64,000 nt of DNA from positions 1 through 64,000 of the forward strand of contig NZ_BDCE01000065.1 of the NCBI RefSeq assembly GCF_001613345.1, in the 5' to 3' direction. Origin of the DNA: Nocardia uniformis NBRC 13702 (GTDB taxonomy: Bacteria > Actinomycetota > Actinomycetes > Mycobacteriales > Mycobacteriaceae). Numbering within the stretch: position 1 is the stretch's first letter; each line of letters begins with the position of its first letter. A program made the translations under genes and the position numbers. Under the pieces are notes generated by a model. That model saw only the letters and a list, made by a program, of their open reading frames with translations. It did no database searches and was not told where the DNA came from. This document shows positions 8,014-15,691 of this stretch, one piece after another.

Positions 8014-8325
8014 TCCAGCCCTCCCGCAGGCAGATCTGGCAGACGTTCTCTCTCGCACACGAATCCGTACCCCGCCCGGCACCGATTGTATCGCGGGCGT
8101 CCCGCGGTAGCCCGTGAAATACCCTCCGCCCCAGCCTGAGTTTGAGCTCCGCGGCGCGGTCGTGGTCCGGCAGACTTCCGGGCGTGGCGGTCGGTTTTCC
8201 GAGGAACTCGAAATCGGTACAGGCGTTCTCAGCCCTGGACCTCGATAGCTTGTACCGCGAGGCGGTCCGTAGAGATCGCCGACATTCATCACGGCGGGGG
8301 CGAATCCGCTTCGGTAACTCCATTC
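8014..8325. other. upstream region of the AraC gene, no gene seen
   Basis: About 310 bp between the AraC start and the tRNA-Val terminator. The frames that cross it have no ribosome-binding site or recognisable domain. It should hold the promoter of the AraC gene, but I could not pick out one. Confidence 0.35.
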
Positions 8326-8383
8326 GGAAAGAGAAAGAGGCTCACCCCGACCAGCGAACCAACGCCGGTTGAAGTGAGCCTCT
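8326..8383 (-). terminator. intrinsic terminator of tRNA-Val(CAC)
   Basis: On the minus strand, 10-bp arms AGAGGCTCAC / GTGAGCCTCT enclose a long loop and are followed by the T-rich tail TTCTCTTTCC. It begins a few bases after the tRNA 3' end. Confidence 0.7.
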
Positions 8384-8385
8384 CT

Positions 8386-8460
8386 TGGTGGTCCCAGCTG
8401 GGTTTGAACCAGCGACCCCTCGCGTGTGAGGCGAGTGCTCTCCCGCTGAGCTATGAGACC
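8386..8460 (-). tRNA. tRNA-Val (anticodon CAC), CCA encoded
   Basis: Minus-strand cloverleaf: acceptor GGTCTCA / TGGGACC, anticodon arm CTCGC-CTCACAC-GCGAG giving CAC, T-arm GGTTCAAACC, discriminator A at 8389 and an encoded CCA at 8386-8388. The accessory block at 1-8 kb starts directly beyond its 3' end, a usual place for island insertion. Confidence 0.95.
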
Positions 8461-8837
8461 GGAAGGGTGGTCGACCCGACGTTTTCGTGCCGTTCCGACG
8501 GGAGGAAACATTAACACGGTCCCCCGGTGTCACACCAAATCGACTGGTTAGCGGCGTAAAAGTGGGTTCTGAGCGGGTGAATGTGCAGGAGGGTCGGGCG
8601 TGGCGCCCGCTGGTGTTGCGGTGGCCATTCGGCAATCCTCGGGACCGCCCTCCTGCCGACTCACGACCGCCTCCCAGCGAACCCTCAACGCCACGAGCGA
8701 CTTCACGTGGCGGCTACGAATTACACCCCTGTAGTTCATATCCACCCCCTCCTACCAGCCGATTTGTTGCTTGCGATGGTCGTCGGCTAATGTTCTCTCT
8801 CGTCAGCGGGTCAGCCGAGAGGCGCCCGGGGCGAAAT
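8461..8837. other. intergenic stretch between divergent tRNA genes
   Basis: No gene is supported here; frames are short and lack start signals. Its right end holds the tRNA-Gly promoter at 8764-8793. Confidence 0.5.
8764..8793 (+). promoter_or_regulatory. tRNA-Gly promoter, copy 1
   Basis: TTGTTG, an 18-bp spacer ending GGC, then TAATGT. The other two tRNA-Gly(GCC) genes in the window have the same TTGnnn-18-TAATnT layout, which makes it credible. Confidence 0.65.
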
Positions 8838-8910
8838 GCGGATGTAGCGCAGCTGGTAGCGCATCACCTTGCCAAGGTGAGGGTCGCGGGTTCGAATCCC
8901 GTCATCCGCT
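8838..8910 (+). tRNA. tRNA-Gly (anticodon GCC), copy 1
   Basis: 73-nt cloverleaf with acceptor GCGGATG / CATCCGC, anticodon loop CTTGCCAAG and T-arm CGGGTTCGAATCCCG. CCA is not encoded. It differs from copies 2 and 3 by one compensated T-stem pair. First of a three-tRNA cluster. Confidence 0.95.
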
Positions 8911-8933
8911 CGAAGGCCATCCCGGCCTTGCTT

Positions 8934-9004
8934 GGCGGTGTGGCCGAGTGGTGAGGCAACGGCCTGCAAAGCCGTGCACACGGGTTCGATTCCCGTCGCC
9001 GCCT
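8934..9004 (+). tRNA. tRNA-Cys (anticodon GCA)
   Basis: 71-nt cloverleaf with acceptor GGCGGTG / CGCCGCC, anticodon loop containing CTGCAAAG (GCA) and T-arm ACGGGTTCGATTCCCGT. It is followed by GCCTCTT / AAGAGGC, a small hairpin overlapping its 3' end. Confidence 0.93.
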
Positions 9005-9029
9005 CTTGTAAAAAGAGGCACCAAAGCAA

Positions 9030-9104
9030 GCGCGATTAGCTCAGCGGGAGAGCGCTTCCCTGACACGGAAGAGGTCACTGGTTCAATCCCAGTATCGCGC
9101 ACCA
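9030..9104 (+). tRNA. tRNA-Val (anticodon GAC), copy 1
   Basis: Acceptor GCGCGAT / ATCGCGC, anticodon loop CTGACAC (GAC), T-arm CTGGTTCAATCCCAG, discriminator A and encoded CCA. The gene at 13054 appears identical along its whole length. Confidence 0.95.
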
Positions 9105-9115
9105 AAATGCAGGTC

Positions 9116-9139
9116 AGGCCCGGTTTCCACCGGGCCTTT
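9116..9139 (+). terminator. intrinsic terminator of the first tRNA cluster
   Basis: Perfect 9-bp arms AGGCCCGGT / ACCGGGCCT, loop TTCC, then TTTCT. It lies 12 bp after tRNA-Val. Confidence 0.85.
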
Positions 9140-9388
9140 CTGCTGTCCTGACCTATTTGTGAAACCTGAGCGGACAATGGCCCTGGCTGCTACTGAGCCT
9201 GATCGACGAACCGCGGCCGCCCTCCCCTGACCGGCTCTCGCTCGTCCACTTCAACGGTTCGGCCGCGTCCTTGAATTCACTCCGGTGCAGTCGTCGGAAC
9301 GGCGACCTTCGGCCAACGAAATATCAATGGCAACAACCGAACTCTCCCATCATCCAGACGATCAGCAGAGAGCATCCGCTGTGATCGT

Positions 9389-10156
9389 TCACGCCGGTAG
9401 GTGATGGGGAAAGTTGGGGACCGGGATTTCGAACTGCCAGGGGCCCGGGAGGCTGGGGCGGGCGGCGGCCTGGGTGTGTAGGTGCAGGTAGTCCGTACGG
9501 GGCAGGTCGATGGCGCCGAGGGAGGTGAGATGGCTGGAGGTGACCTGGCAGTCGATCAGGGCGAAATCCCAGGCGGCGAGTTGGGTGCAGAGCCAATACA
9601 GCGCGACCTTGGAGGTGTCACGGGCGCGGGAGAACATGGACTCGCCGGCGAAGGAGCGGCCGTATGCGACGCCGTAGAGGCCGCCGACAAGGTCGCCGTC
9701 GCGCCATACCTCGACCGAATGCGCATGGCCTAGGTGGTGCAGCCGCAGGTAGGCCGCCAGCATGTCGGAGCCGATCCAGGTTCCGGTCTCCTTGTCACGC
9801 GGTCCGGCGCAATTCGACACCACATCGGCGAAGGCGCGATCCATGGTCATCGCGTAGTCGGCGTTGGCGACAGATCGGCGATAGGACTTGGTCACCCGTA
9901 AGTCGGTCGGCACCAGAATGCTTCGCGGGTCCGGGCAGTACCACTGGATCGTTTCGCCGGGGTTGTACCAGGGAAAGATGCCTGCGGAATAGGCGTCCAG
10001 CAGCCGCTCCGGCGACAGATCTCCACCGAAAGCGACCAGGCCGGACGGATCCGCTAGCTCGACGGGTGGGAAAGGCTGGTCTGGATCGGCCAGATACATC
10101 CGCATCAGGTCGGTAGCGTCGGTCACCGGGCAGACATTACCGACCTGGGCGAACAC
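9389..10156 (-). CDS. aat: leucyl/phenylalanyl-tRNA-protein transferase
   Basis: A 255-residue protein matching Aat along its length: FPPVELADPSGLVAFGGDLS, FPWYNPGETIQWYCPDPR, then GLYGVAYGRSFAGESMFS and LIDCQVTSSHLTSLGA, which are the family signatures. It transfers Leu or Phe from tRNA to N-terminal Arg or Lys of proteins and so marks them for ClpS/ClpAP-type degradation in the cytoplasm. The start is uncertain: GTG at 10156 is used, but a GTG or ATG a few codons on (VTDATDLM) would fit the family length better. It is a single gene converging on the tRNA cluster. Confidence 0.93.
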   Translation of the reverse strand: MFAQVGNVCPVTDATDLMRMYLADPDQPFPPVELADPSGLVAFGGDLSPERLLDAYSAGIFPWYNPGETIQWYCPDPRSILVPTDLRVTKSYRRSVANADYAMTMDRAFADVVSNCAGPRDKETGTWIGSDMLAAYLRLHHLGHAHSVEVWRDGDLVGGLYGVAYGRSFAGESMFSRARDTSKVALYWLCTQLAAWDFALIDCQVTSSHLTSLGAIDLPRTDYLHLHTQAAARPSLPGPWQFEIPVPNFPHHLPA

Positions 10157-10314
10157 CCTCAGGCAACGAAGACGGGACGAACCGTCGCACGGGGATCGGT
10201 CCGCAGCGGCCTGACGCGCCTCCCTGGCCAGGATAGGCGGGAAGTCCCATGCCGCGGAGAGCGGATGGCCAGTTCGATCGAGCGCTCACCGGATGGTGGT
10301 GGCAGGGTGAGGGA

Positions 10315-11055
10315 ATGGTGAGTCGTGGCGTATTGGTGACGGGTGCTTCGCGAGGGATCGGGCGGGCCGTGGCGGTGGCTTTCGCCGAGAGTGGGGATCG
10401 GGTAGCGGTGCACTATTCCTCGAACCGCGCGGATGCCGAGGAGACGCTGCGACAACTGCCGGGCACGGGGCATGCGCTGATCGGTGGGGATATCGGGTCG
10501 CCGGAGGAGGCCGAGGCGATTGTGGCCACTGCTGTCGAAGGGCTGGGCACCGTGGACGTGCTGGTCAATAACGCGGCAGTGAATATCGCGCACCCACTCG
10601 CCGACATCTCCTATGCCGACTGGCAACAGGCGTGGCGAAAGACTTTGGATGTCAACCTTTTCGGTACGGCCAACGTCTCCTACTGCGCCGCTCGGCACAT
10701 GATCGACAAGGGTGTGGCCGGGCGGATCATCAATATCGGTTCGCGGGGCGCTTTCCGGGGCGAGCCCGACCATCCCGCCTACGGTGCCAGCAAGGCCGGG
10801 GTGCACGCGCTCGGGCAGACGCTCGCGGTCTACTTGGGCCCGTACGGGATTGCGGTCGCCTCGGTCGCGCCGGGGTTCGTGGCGACCGAGCGGGTCGCGC
10901 ACCGGGTTACCGACGAGGTTCGGGCGCAGAGCCCGTTCGACCGGGTCGCCGAACCGGCCGAGATCGCTTCCGCCGTAAAGTATCTCGCCTCGCCGGAGGC
11001 GACGTGGAGTTCGGGTGCGGTGCTCAATGTCAATGGCGCCTCATACCTGCACTGA
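10315..11055 (+). CDS. SDR-family oxidoreductase (FabG-like)
   Basis: A 246-residue classical short-chain dehydrogenase/reductase. The NAD(P)-binding motif TGASRGIG is at residues 9-16, NNAA at about 84-87, the catalytic Ser in INIGSRG and Tyr/Lys in YGASK. The Arg and the run of basic context favour NADP(H). The substrate is not predictable. Among nearby starts I use the ATG at 10315 with GAGGG upstream; the GTG after it is equally possible. Its stop is 3 bp from the stop of the convergent XRE regulator. Confidence 0.85.
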   Translation: MVSRGVLVTGASRGIGRAVAVAFAESGDRVAVHYSSNRADAEETLRQLPGTGHALIGGDIGSPEEAEAIVATAVEGLGTVDVLVNNAAVNIAHPLADISYADWQQAWRKTLDVNLFGTANVSYCAARHMIDKGVAGRIINIGSRGAFRGEPDHPAYGASKAGVHALGQTLAVYLGPYGIAVASVAPGFVATERVAHRVTDEVRAQSPFDRVAEPAEIASAVKYLASPEATWSSGAVLNVNGASYLH

Positions 11056-11058
11056 CGG

Positions 11059-11643
11059 CTATTTCGCTTTGGGGCTGGCGCGCAGGTGGGCGCGTTCGCC
11101 CTGTTTGCCGAAGAGACTGAGGAATTCGACCGGCTCGTTGTCGGCGGGGCCGAACCAGTGCGGAACGCGGGTGTCGAATTCGGCGGCCTCGCCCGGAGCC
11201 ATGACCAAATCATGTTCGCCGAGGATGACGCGAAGGCGGCCATTGAGGACGTAGAGCCACTCATAGCCCTCGTGGGTTTTGGGGTCGGGTTCGGTACGGG
11301 CCGAGGCGGCGGGGATGACGAGCTTGTAGGCCTGGATGCCGCCGGGGCGACGGGTGAGCGGGACCATGGTCATGCCGTGGTGGGTCACAGGGCGCATGTG
11401 GACGCGCGGATCGCCGGTGGGTGGGGCTCCGACCAGTTCGTCGAGAGTTACCCGGTGGGCTTTGGCCAGGGGCAGCAGAAGTTCGAGGGTGGGGCGGCGG
11501 GCTCCGGATTCCAGGCGGGACAGCGTGCTGACCGAGATGCCGGTTTCGGCGGAGAGGTCGGTGAGCGTGGTGTCTCGCTGTTTACGTAGGGCGCGCAGGC
11601 GCGGACCGACCGCGTCGAGGGCCTGATCGAGGTCGTTGTCCAT
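11059..11643 (-). CDS. XRE-family regulator with C-terminal cupin
   Basis: A 194-residue two-domain regulator. The N-terminal helix-turn-helix (about residues 10-65) has TLTDLSAETGISVSTLSRLE, and the C-terminal cupin (about 95-180) has the conserved turn EWLYVLNGRLRVILGEHD and then FDTRVPHWFG. Such proteins sense small molecules or metal in the cupin and repress nearby genes. I start at MDNDLDQ, before which there is a palindrome; the longer frame adds 8 residues over the operator. It is divergent from the FAD-oxidoreductase at 11724, its probable target. Confidence 0.85.
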   Translation of the reverse strand: MDNDLDQALDAVGPRLRALRKQRDTTLTDLSAETGISVSTLSRLESGARRPTLELLLPLAKAHRVTLDELVGAPPTGDPRVHMRPVTHHGMTMVPLTRRPGGIQAYKLVIPAASARTEPDPKTHEGYEWLYVLNGRLRVILGEHDLVMAPGEAAEFDTRVPHWFGPADNEPVEFLSLFGKQGERAHLRASPKAK

Positions 11644-11651
11644 GATTTCAG

Positions 11652-11668
11652 TTTGCCATTTCGGCAAA
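11652..11668. promoter_or_regulatory. palindromic operator between the XRE-cupin and FAD-oxidoreductase genes
   Basis: Perfect inverted repeat TTTGCC-ATTTC-GGCAAA, with a further TTTGCC half-site at 11673-11678. It sits in the 80-bp divergent spacer and so can control both genes. Confidence 0.65.
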
Positions 11669-11723
11669 GAACTTTGCCAGTATGGCCGGTCGGGCGGATG
11701 GTTTGTCGTAGGAGGTGGTCAAG

Positions 11724-12671
11724 GTGACCGGAATGCGGCAGGACTATGACGTGGTAGTGATCGGCGGCGGTGCGGCCGGGTTGAGCGGGGCGTTGATGCT
11801 GACACGGTCACGACGATCGGTGCTGGTAATCGACGCGGGGTCACCGCGCAATGCCCCGGCCGCCGGGGTACACGGACTGCTGGCTCGCGAGGGTATGCCG
11901 CCGGAGGAGCTGCTCGAGCGCGGGCGGGCCGAGGTGCTCGGGTACGGGGGCCAGGTAGTGACCGGGGAGGTCACCACGGCGGCCCGTGAGGGCGACAGGT
12001 TCGTGGTGACCATGGCCGACGGGGCATCCGTGCGGGCCCGACGGCTGCTGGTGACCACCGGGCTCGTCGATGAGCTGCCGGATATCCCGGGGCTGCGAGA
12101 GCGGTGGGGTCGCGATGTCCTGCACTGCCCGTACTGCCACGGATGGGAGGTTCGCGACCAGGCCATCGGCATCCTGGCCACCGGACCGATGTCGGTGCAT
12201 CAGGCGCTGCTGTTTCGCCAGTTGAGTTCCGACATAACGTTTTTCGCGCACACCGCGACGTTGAGTGCCGAGCAGGCCGAACAGTTGGCCGCGCGCGGAA
12301 TCACCGTGGTGGAGGGCGAAGTGGCCGCGCTGGAGATCGCAGACGACCGCATCGCCGGTGTCCGGCTCAGTGACGGCACCCTAGTCCCCCGCTCGGCCAT
12401 AGTCGTCGGCTCACGCATGGTTGCCCGCACGAAATTCCTTGCGGCACTGGGCCTGGAACCGATCGACCACCCGTCGGGCATGGGTGAGCACATTCCCGCC
12501 GACGCGACCGGCCGGACCTCCGTGCCCGGAGTATGGGCAGCGGGAAATATCACCGATCTCTCCGCCCAGGTCGGTGCGGCCGCGGCCGCCGCCGCGATGG
12601 CCGGTGCCCACATCAACGCCGACCTGGTCGCCGAGGAAACCCAAGAGGCGGTGGCCGCCCACCGTGGTTGA
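11724..12671 (+). CDS. thioredoxin-reductase-like FAD oxidoreductase
   Basis: A 315-residue flavoprotein of the low-molecular-weight thioredoxin reductase fold: FAD motif GGGAAGLSGALML at residues 14-26, redox pair CPYC at 135-138 (HCPYCHGWEVRD), NAD(P)-binding GILATGPMS, and the C-terminal FAD motif GVWAAGNITD. The CPYC and HGWE text is typical of the actinobacterial TrxR-like branch, not of the main TrxB. Start is GTG at 11724, with AGGAGG 8 bp upstream; the longer frame overlaps that site. It probably reduces a disulfide partner or small molecule and is probably controlled by the divergent XRE-cupin regulator. Confidence 0.88.
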   Translation: MTGMRQDYDVVVIGGGAAGLSGALMLTRSRRSVLVIDAGSPRNAPAAGVHGLLAREGMPPEELLERGRAEVLGYGGQVVTGEVTTAAREGDRFVVTMADGASVRARRLLVTTGLVDELPDIPGLRERWGRDVLHCPYCHGWEVRDQAIGILATGPMSVHQALLFRQLSSDITFFAHTATLSAEQAEQLAARGITVVEGEVAALEIADDRIAGVRLSDGTLVPRSAIVVGSRMVARTKFLAALGLEPIDHPSGMGEHIPADATGRTSVPGVWAAGNITDLSAQVGAAAAAAAMAGAHINADLVAEETQEAVAAHRG

Positions 12672-12969
12672 TGGAAACCGCTCCGGGCTGCCGGATGTCG
12701 CGCTGCGGCTATGCGCCCGGATCGTGGAGCGAGATCTTCGCGACTCGAGTGGGACTCGGGACGTTTTCTATCCGGAGCGGGGATCTGTGGCGGCGGCCGA
12801 ATGGCTTCCGTCATGGATTCTCCGGCGCGCGGCAATCCTCGCTGGATGACATTCGGCGATGGGGGTGACCTGCGCCGAACCCCCTCCGGTGCGCCCGATT
12901 TGGATTCTACGCCCGGTCGTGGCTAATGTTTGTCCTCGCAAGCCGGAGGGTGAAAACTTCGGAGGGCGT
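12672..12969. other. intergenic stretch before the second tRNA cluster
   Basis: No supported gene. The right part holds the tRNA-Gly promoter at 12900-12929. Confidence 0.45.
12900..12929 (+). promoter_or_regulatory. tRNA-Gly promoter, copy 2
   Basis: TTGGAT, an 18-bp spacer ending GTGGC, then TAATGT, matching the layout at copies 1 and 3. Confidence 0.65.
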
Positions 12970-13042
12970 GCGGATGTAGCGCAGCTGGTAGCGCATCACC
13001 TTGCCAAGGTGAGGGTCGCGAGTTCGAATCTCGTCATCCGCT
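12970..13042 (+). tRNA. tRNA-Gly (anticodon GCC), copy 2
   Basis: Same cloverleaf as copy 1, except the T-arm is CGAGTTCGAATCTCG. No encoded CCA. It is followed 12 bp later by tRNA-Val(GAC). Confidence 0.95.
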
Positions 13043-13053
13043 CTGTAGTTCCC

Positions 13054-13128
13054 GCGCGATTAGCTCAGCGGGAGAGCGCTTCCCTGACACGGAAGAGGTC
13101 ACTGGTTCAATCCCAGTATCGCGCACCA
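13054..13128 (+). tRNA. tRNA-Val (anticodon GAC), copy 2
   Basis: Appears identical to the gene at 9030-9104, including encoded CCA. Together with tRNA-Gly this repeats the first cluster without tRNA-Cys. Confidence 0.95.
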
Positions 13129-13143
13129 CCATTGACGCAGGTA

Positions 13144-13167
13144 GGCCCCGGTTTCCGCCGGGGCCTT
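13144..13167 (+). terminator. terminator of the second tRNA cluster
   Basis: Perfect 8-bp arms GGCCCCGG / CCGGGGCC with a short loop, followed by TT. It is like the terminator after the first cluster. Confidence 0.75.
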
Positions 13168-13168
13168 C

Positions 13169-13631
13169 GTGAACGCCGGTTATGCGGAAATGCTCCGTGC
13201 TGGACAACGATTCGACGATCGGGTCTGGGCGATCGAGGGCTGCAACGGCATCGGCCGCCACCTCGCGCACCGACTGATCCACGACAGTGAAACCGTCCTC
13301 GACGTCCCCGCGAAACTCTCCGCGCAGGTACGGGTCTACGCCACCGGCAACGGCCGCAAAACCGACGCCGTCGACGCGCACTCGGTCGCCCTCGCCGCAC
13401 TGCACGCACCGGATCTCCGCCGTGTACAGCTCGATTCCGAGCTGATCGCGCTCGGGATGCTCGCCGACCGCCGCGACGGACTCGGCCACTCACACCGACA
13501 CCCTCAACCGCATCCATCGGCTGCTGCTCGATTCGATCCCGGGTGGGGTCAAGAAATTCCTGTCCGCGCCGCAGGCTCGCGACCTGATCAGCACGCTGCG
13601 ACCGGCTGACCCGGTACCGGGCAGGCGGTGA
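13169..13631 (+). pseudogene. IS110-family transposase remnant
   Basis: Frame 1 (13169 to about 13490) carries IS110-type DEDD transposase text: WAIEGCNGIGRHLAHRLI, VPAKLSAQVR, then GNGRKTDAVDAHSVALAAL. The match then moves to the next frame (TLNRIHRLLLDSIPGG, then LISTLRPADP) and stops at 13631. The first catalytic Asp/N-terminus and the C-terminal half are missing. So it is a truncated, frameshifted relic with no transposition activity. It begins at the tRNA-Val terminator. Confidence 0.85.
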
Positions 13632-13891
13632 ACATACTGGCGGGCATGGGTATTCACGCCGATATGGTGGAGGGCACCGTGTTTTTCTCCCTGCCCGCCG
13701 ACCGTCCACCAGTCCGTGACTCGGACTGAACGCACCGTTTCGGCATAGTGGCAGCCGCATAGATCGACACCCAAGGTGGCGAATGTCCACCCCTGAGAGG
13801 TAGTCGATCACTCCTCGGGTTCGCGGTTCGGTGCCCTTCTACCACGTTGAATTGTCTCCGAGAGATAAGCCCAGCAACCGTAGGAGCGCTT

Positions 13892-14362
13892 TTGTCCACA
13901 CCGACCACCGCCAAGAAGATCGCAGCGACAACTCTGCTCATGACCGGACTTGCCGCTCTGACCACGATCGTCGCTCCCGCCGCGAACGCGGCCAATGGAG
14001 TCGACGGGAGTATCAGCAGTCCATCCGCGGGGGCGGTAACTCTGAGTTGGCAGATATACATTCCCGCGGGTAGCACCGCGACCTGTGACATGGCGGTCGA
14101 GAACAGCGCCAATACCGCGGGCACGTACCGGGAATTCGACTACACGGCCATCGGCGGTTCGGCCAATCATCAGGGGCGGTGGATCAGTTCCTCACTCCAG
14201 GCGTCGGCGCCCGGGGGCAGCACCGCATATGGCGATGTCTACTGCACATTCCTGAACTCCAGTGGCCAGGCGACCACCGGCGGATGGCAGGGCAGCACAC
14301 AGGTCAAACTCGTGGTCAAGGGCGGCGTTCCGGCGATCCCGCCCGGCGGTACGGTGGGTTGA
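13892..14362 (+). CDS. small secreted protein, unknown
   Basis: A 156-residue exported protein. The TTG at 13892, with AGGAG 6 bp upstream, starts a typical Sec signal peptide (KK near the start, then LLMTGLAALTTIVA) with probable cleavage after ANAA. The mature part of about 120 residues is Ser/Thr/Gly-rich and polar, with two Cys (TCDMA and YCTFL) that could form a disulfide, and it has a beta-sandwich look. It has no recognised family. It stands alone between the IS110 relic and the convergent DUF899 gene. Confidence 0.65.
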   Translation: MSTPTTAKKIAATTLLMTGLAALTTIVAPAANAANGVDGSISSPSAGAVTLSWQIYIPAGSTATCDMAVENSANTAGTYREFDYTAIGGSANHQGRWISSSLQASAPGGSTAYGDVYCTFLNSSGQATTGGWQGSTQVKLVVKGGVPAIPPGGTVG

Positions 14363-14409
14363 GCGGTTCGCCGCGGCTGGTAGCCTGATGACCGCGTTCG
14401 CCGAAATCC

Positions 14410-15075
14410 TCAGTACTCGTCGCGTTTTCGTGGCCAGTCGTCGAAATTGTCGCCGCGGCCCTTCGGGGCTCGATCCAGCAGTTGCCAGGTGGCGTTGAGG
14501 GCGTCGGTGCCGCGGTCGTAGGTCGAATAGGTGTGGTAGACGACGCCGTCGGCGCGGGCGAAACTGCTCAGGGCCATCAGCTCCATGACGTCGAGCATAT
14601 TGCCGGGGCGCTTGGGTGAGGGCACTTCCATGAACTGGTAGAAGTCCTCGTTGAATCCGTTGTCGCCCATGGATACCCATTCGATATCCCAGCCGAAGCG
14701 ACGCTTGTAGTCGTTCAGTGTCGGCAGCGGGGATCGCGACGCCAGGATGAAGGTCACGTCGCGGTGGGCCAGGTGCGGTACCGCACCGACGAGGTTATCG
14801 GTTTCGAAGGTGCAGCCCTCACAGCCCTGTGGGGTTTTGGGGCCGTGCATGAAGTGCCGGATGATGAGCTGTGAGCGTCCGCCGAACAGCTCCGCGAGGG
14901 TCTTGACCCCGGTGTTGGTATCGAAGCGGTAGTCCTTGGTGACCGGGACCCACGGCAGCGCTTGGCGCTCCCGGGTCACCTCGTCGCTACGTCGGGTGAG
15001 TTCCTTTTCCTGCGCGCGTAGCTTCTCGTAGGCCGCACGCCACTGCTCTCGGGTACCGACATCGTGGGTGTCCAT
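14410..15075 (-). CDS. DUF899 thioredoxin-like protein
   Basis: A 221-residue member of the DUF899 family: WRAAYEKLRAQEKELTRRSD near the start, LPWVPVTKDYRFDT, FGGRSQLIIRHFMHGP, and the CEGCTFETDN motif with a CxxC pair that recalls thioredoxin folds, then GWDIEWVSMGDNGFNEDF. The family is thought to be redox-related but its substrate is unknown. It lies 58 bp from the TetR gene, on the same strand, and may be transcribed together with the MFS/TetR pair or alone. Confidence 0.85.
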   Translation of the reverse strand: MDTHDVGTREQWRAAYEKLRAQEKELTRRSDEVTRERQALPWVPVTKDYRFDTNTGVKTLAELFGGRSQLIIRHFMHGPKTPQGCEGCTFETDNLVGAVPHLAHRDVTFILASRSPLPTLNDYKRRFGWDIEWVSMGDNGFNEDFYQFMEVPSPKRPGNMLDVMELMALSSFARADGVVYHTYSTYDRGTDALNATWQLLDRAPKGRGDNFDDWPRKRDEY

Positions 15076-15133
15076 GACCGTCCTTCCGTGCTACGACTGC
15101 CTTTCGAATGAAGACGGCGTGCGCGAGCGGAAT

Positions 15134-15691
15134 TCATCGCAGGATCGTGCGCAGGACCGCTTCCCATTCCGTCCGGGTCGGCGGCGCGCCGGTGACCAGC
15201 GCCTGCATCAGCATGCCGTCGATCGTTCCCGCCAGAATGCGCAGCCGCACCGGGTCGTCGGTGTAGCGGCGGCCGAACCGTTCGATGGCGGCCAGCCACC
15301 GGCGCGGTGGATCGCGTAATTCGGGGCGGCAGGCGGCGAGCAGGTAGAGCTCGAATTCCGCTTGCAGGTGCGCGGTTTCGGTGAGGGCGGTGACCATTAC
15401 CGCGGCCAGTGCGCGCACCCCCTCCTCGCCGCCGCCGCTGGTATCGGTCAGCTGGCGGATGCGCTCGGCATCCTGGTCCATGCACGAGGTGAGGGCTGCG
15501 GTGAGCAGGTCGTCAATGGTTTTGAAGTGGTATGCGGCCGATGTCGGCGGGAGACCCGCTTCCTTGGCGACGGCGCGGTGGCTGACTCCGGCGACGCCGT
15601 CGCGGGCGACTATTCGGATGGTGGCCTCGATCAGTTCGGCCTTGCTCCGCTGCCCCTTGAGTTTGCGACCGTCAGTGCTCGCCTCGCCCAA
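15134..15691 (-). CDS. TetR-family repressor
   Basis: A 185-residue TetR regulator. The N-terminal helix-turn-helix (about residues 15-60) reads ATIRIVARDGVAGVSHRAVA and AGLPPTSAAYHFKTIDDLL; the C-terminal part is a ligand-binding helical domain. It follows the MFS transporter gene on the same strand and overlaps its end by 20 bp, so it is translationally coupled and likely represses that operon through the palindrome at 16907-16934. Confidence 0.88.
   Translation of the reverse strand: MGEASTDGRKLKGQRSKAELIEATIRIVARDGVAGVSHRAVAKEAGLPPTSAAYHFKTIDDLLTAALTSCMDQDAERIRQLTDTSGGGEEGVRALAAVMVTALTETAHLQAEFELYLLAACRPELRDPPRRWLAAIERFGRRYTDDPVRLRILAGTIDGMLMQALVTGAPPTRTEWEAVLRTILR

Noticed and set aside
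8014..8517. N-terminal extension of the AraC gene to 8517
   Set aside because: The extension would translate the tRNA-Val gene in frame and has no homology to AraC proteins. The GTG at 8013 has a strong ribosome-binding site.
9001..9019. GCCTCTT / AAGAGGC hairpin as a terminator after tRNA-Cys
   Set aside because: It overlaps the tRNA 3' end, has no T tract, and tRNA-Val follows at once in the same cluster. More likely a processing feature or chance.
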